Shown: in pieces, positions 61,895-64,000 of the stretch
How the letters are laid out: each line of letters opens with the position of its first letter
How positions within the stretch are numbered: position 1 is the stretch's first letter
Origin: Leucocoprinus leucothites
Lineage: Eukaryota; Basidiomycota; Agaricomycetes; Agaricales; Agaricaceae
Direction: 5' to 3'
NCBI GenBank assembly: GCA_013368445.1
Contig: JAACJO010000011.1
Location: 248,001 to 312,000, forward strand
DNA: 64,000 bases
Notes under the pieces: model-generated
The model's database searches: none
What the model saw: the letters and a program-made list of their open reading frames with translations, nothing else
Told to the model about the DNA's origin: nothing
Made by a program: the position numbers and the translations under genes

Positions 61895-62232
61895 CAAAGC
61901 TCTGAAGCTCTAGGTAACATTTAGTTTAATCTTGGTTATGTCTCTTGAATATCCTCCATGAATTTGGTCTGTGTCCGTGACAATTGGTTTTGGAGTAAAT
62001 ACACTACTATAGATTGGTTTGGATGCGGAAAGAAATGATGGTAAGAAATGGCAAGCGAATGTTCGAAAACATGGCGGTATCGGTTGATTCCACGGTGAAG
62101 AAAAGATAACTATGAGGGGCATATGCAGGGACAGGGGGGTATCGTATAAAATTATGAAATGCAGATCGTTTACAAGCTGCCTACCATAGTCGGATGCGTA
62201 AAAAAACGTTACTCAAAGGCGTATAGAGTCAT
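61895..62232. other. Convergent intergenic region
   Basis: 3' flanks of the myosin (+) and the unknown protein (-). AT-rich, no ORF or RNA supported. Confidence 0.5.
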
Positions 62233-64000
62233 CTAGGGAGTTTCAGTGATGAGGATTGGTGGTGGTTTAGTACTCGCTAGGAGTGTCGTTGACGAGGAAA
62301 ATGATGTAGGGATTAAATTCGAATGTCGAAGCACGCTCCCATTTCTTGTGGTAGGTTGAGGCGTAGGACTATGACTACGCGTTAGGCGACCGAATGAAGA
62401 TGCATCATCGTCATCTAAGATATCCAAGTGACTCTCTGAATCTGACAGTCGACCGATGGTGCTACTCCCTGCACCTGAATCTCTCCACGACTCGACTTCC
62501 TCCGCCGTCAGGACTTTGGCACCACCTTTAGCGTCTATGAAATCCTCCTGAGTCTTTTCCAACGCCTTCTTCCCCATTTCTAATAGATTCTCAATGATGT
62601 GTTTAATCCTTCTGTAGATCTCATCACTTTCCCCCTTGCCACCATTAGCCCCATTGACGCCTTCATCGGCAGAATGGAATTCCTCGTCATCCTCGTTAGA
62701 TGAGCAATCAGAATCGACATCTTCCTCGTCATCTCCGATTTCGTTTGGGTCTAGTGAAGATTTGACAGCGCGATAAGCCCGCGGTGGGAGGATGAGACGC
62801 GTTTCTCGGAGTTTGCGCTTGAGTTCGCGGATTTCTTTGGCTTGTCGGTCTTTTGTTTTCTCGAGGGAGGCGTTGATGGCCAGGAGTGAGTGGTTTGTGA
62901 TTTCCAGGTCTGCGATCTGGGAGTGTGTGGGGATGCATTGGATGAGCCTGGAGGGGAAGGAATAGGAGGTACTGACCTTGCGATTCGACTTGGCTTCTGC
63001 TCTCACTTTTTTCTCCTCGTCCTCCTCAGCCGTCAGTCCGTGGTCGAAAGAACCATTTGTAAGATCATCGTCCTCTCTCGAACTAGCATACACAACGAGG
63101 TTATCCAATGTAACTCGCAAACTTTGTGGACTACTGTCCCTCTTCTTCTTCACCCCCAATCCTACTGCACTTCCACGAGCAGAAACGACAGAACTCTCGG
63201 GGCTCGTTCCAGATTCGTATGTGGCATTTCCACCATATGATGACCTTGATGAAACAGATAGTGATGATATTGGTGGGGATTGCGGCGGAAGTGGAACGTT
63301 TGCTGGATCGACATAGGCGGAGGAAGGAGCGGAGGGAAAGGTGCCTGTTGCACTACGTCCATAACTTCCATACGAGATTCTATTCAAGCCATTCGTGCCA
63401 TTGGTCGAATCAGGAGAAGGCGGGAATATGGAAGTCTTGGCGAACGGCTTGAATTCATCCGAGGAAGATGGTGGATTATATATTGGTGAAGAGGACGCAG
63501 AGAAACTTGAACGAAGACCACTGGCGCTTGCGCGTGTTGTCGTATATCGATGTGGATTTGCAGCTGGAACAGCAGTCGTTATTGGATACGCTGGTAAATT
63601 TGGTGGGGAAGTTGGCGGTGCACTGGGTGATGAAACGCTAGACGAGACAGAACCAGCTCTCACGCGCGCTGTCACCGGTCTGTTCACGCCGCTTGTAGAG
63701 GTTGTAGGTGAAGGTAATGGAGGGGTAGATAACTCGGGAGTTGGAGAATTGGATACATCGTTCAAGTTCTTGGCCGCAATCGTAACCTTTGAGCGGATCT
63801 TGATAGATTGCGGCGCAGGACTACCGGCTCCATTGAGACTTTTGACACCCCCAGTAGTACCGCCGAGTTCGGATTGTGCGAGACGAGGTGCACGAACAGA
63901 CCCTGTTGGCAATGGAGGCACATTTGTTGGCAGTGCCTGGGGATTGGATTGTGACCAAGTATGGTGTAGAGTGGTAGCAGCAGCACTTCCTTGGCGTTTA
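62233..64000 (-). CDS. Ser/Pro-rich coiled-coil protein of unknown function (5' partial)
   Basis: The frame is open to the window edge (upstream residues read KRQGSAAATTLHHTWSQSN), so the start lies beyond 64000. One intron is clear: 62917-62976, 60 nt and stop-free. Before it, about 310 residues are Ser/Pro/Thr-rich with a conserved-looking SIKIRSKVTIAAKNLNDVS and SLRVTLDNLVVYASSRED. After it come a coiled coil (IADLEITNHSLLAINASLEK onward, KEIRELKRKLRETRL), acidic patches, an amphipathic helix IYRRIKHIIENLLEMGKKAL and a disordered tail ending PPPILITETP. I do not recognise the family; a cytoskeletal or polarity adaptor is possible from composition only. Confidence 0.65.
   Translation of the reverse strand, partial: KRQGSAAATTLHHTWSQSNPQALPTNVPPLPTGSVRAPRLAQSELGGTTGGVKSLNGAGSPAPQSIKIRSKVTIAAKNLNDVSNSPTPELSTPPLPSPTTSTSGVNRPVTARVRAGSVSSSVSSPSAPPTSPPNLPAYPITTAVPAANPHRYTTTRASASGLRSSFSASSSPIYNPPSSSDEFKPFAKTSIFPPSPDSTNGTNGLNRISYGSYGRSATGTFPSAPSSAYVDPANVPLPPQSPPISSLSVSSRSSYGGNATYESGTSPESSVVSARGSAVGLGVKKKRDSSPQSLRVTLDNLVVYASSREDDDLTNGSFDHGLTAEEDEEKKVRAEAKSNRKVSTSYSFPSRLIQCIPTHSQIADLEITNHSLLAINASLEKTKDRQAKEIRELKRKLRETRLILPPRAYRAVKSSLDPNEIGDDEEDVDSDCSSNEDDEEFHSADEGVNGANGGKGESDEIYRRIKHIIENLLEMGKKALEKTQEDFIDAKGGAKVLTAEEVESWRDSGAGSSTIGRLSDSESHLDILDDDDASSFGRLTRSHSPTPQPTTRNGSVLRHSNLIPTSFSSSTTLLASTKPPPILITETP

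Overview
The window is nuclear DNA of a filamentous basidiomycete, most likely an Agaricomycete (mushroom former). Genes are tightly packed on both strands and carry many 45-70 nt GT-AG introns. The protein set is fungal: a Brh2-type BRCA2, a class I myosin with its UCS chaperone, tandem GH5 exo-beta-1,3-glucanases, a polyporopepsin-like protease, a Pfa4 palmitoyltransferase and an Rsc4-like tandem bromodomain protein. I see no prokaryotic features, transposon ORFs, rRNA, tRNA or CRISPR. Most coding regions below were rebuilt exon by exon. Where exon coordinates are listed, the intron phases close to an intact frame, except in the protease pseudogene.

Layout. 1-9 kb (+ strand): 3' end of a delta-9 desaturase, Rsc4-like protein, methionine aminopeptidase 2, HSL-type hydrolase. 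9.2-16.5 kb: Isc1-type phospholipase C (-), CCCH/coiled-coil protein (+), Pfa4 (-), small mitochondrial protein (+). 16.8-25.5 kb (all -): decayed aspartic protease, PEHE protein, ACT_7 protein, RNase T2, with gene-poor gaps at 18.7-20.1 and 25.5-26.9 kb. 26.9-33.8 kb: Naf1 (-), mitochondrial EF-Ts (+), alkaline ceramidase (-), alpha-MPP (+). 34-41.9 kb: Brh2 (-), a taxilin with an embedded SUMO-like domain (+), UDP-GlcNAc pyrophosphorylase (-). 42.7-46.9 kb: tandem GH5 glucanases (+). 47.2-64 kb: Oac1-like carrier (-), Mdm1-like sorting nexin (+), Trm6 (-), UCS chaperone (+), class I myosin (+), and an unknown coiled-coil protein running off the right edge (-).

Functional links. The UCS protein and class I myosin are adjacent and codirectional, and UCS proteins fold myosin motors. 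Cell-wall work is represented by UDP-GlcNAc synthesis and two exo-beta-1,3-glucanases. Sphingolipid turnover is represented by Isc1 and alkaline ceramidase. Mitochondrial genes (EF-Ts, alpha-MPP, carrier, orphan targeted protein) are scattered.

Main oddities: (1) a SUMO-like domain in frame inside a taxilin coiled coil; (2) 1,182 bp with no CpG at all across the 3' half of a coding gene; (3) an aspartic protease with no ATG and an internal stop; (4) a desaturase missing one histidine of its third His box; (5) a possible 4-nt exon and two apparent GC-AG introns.
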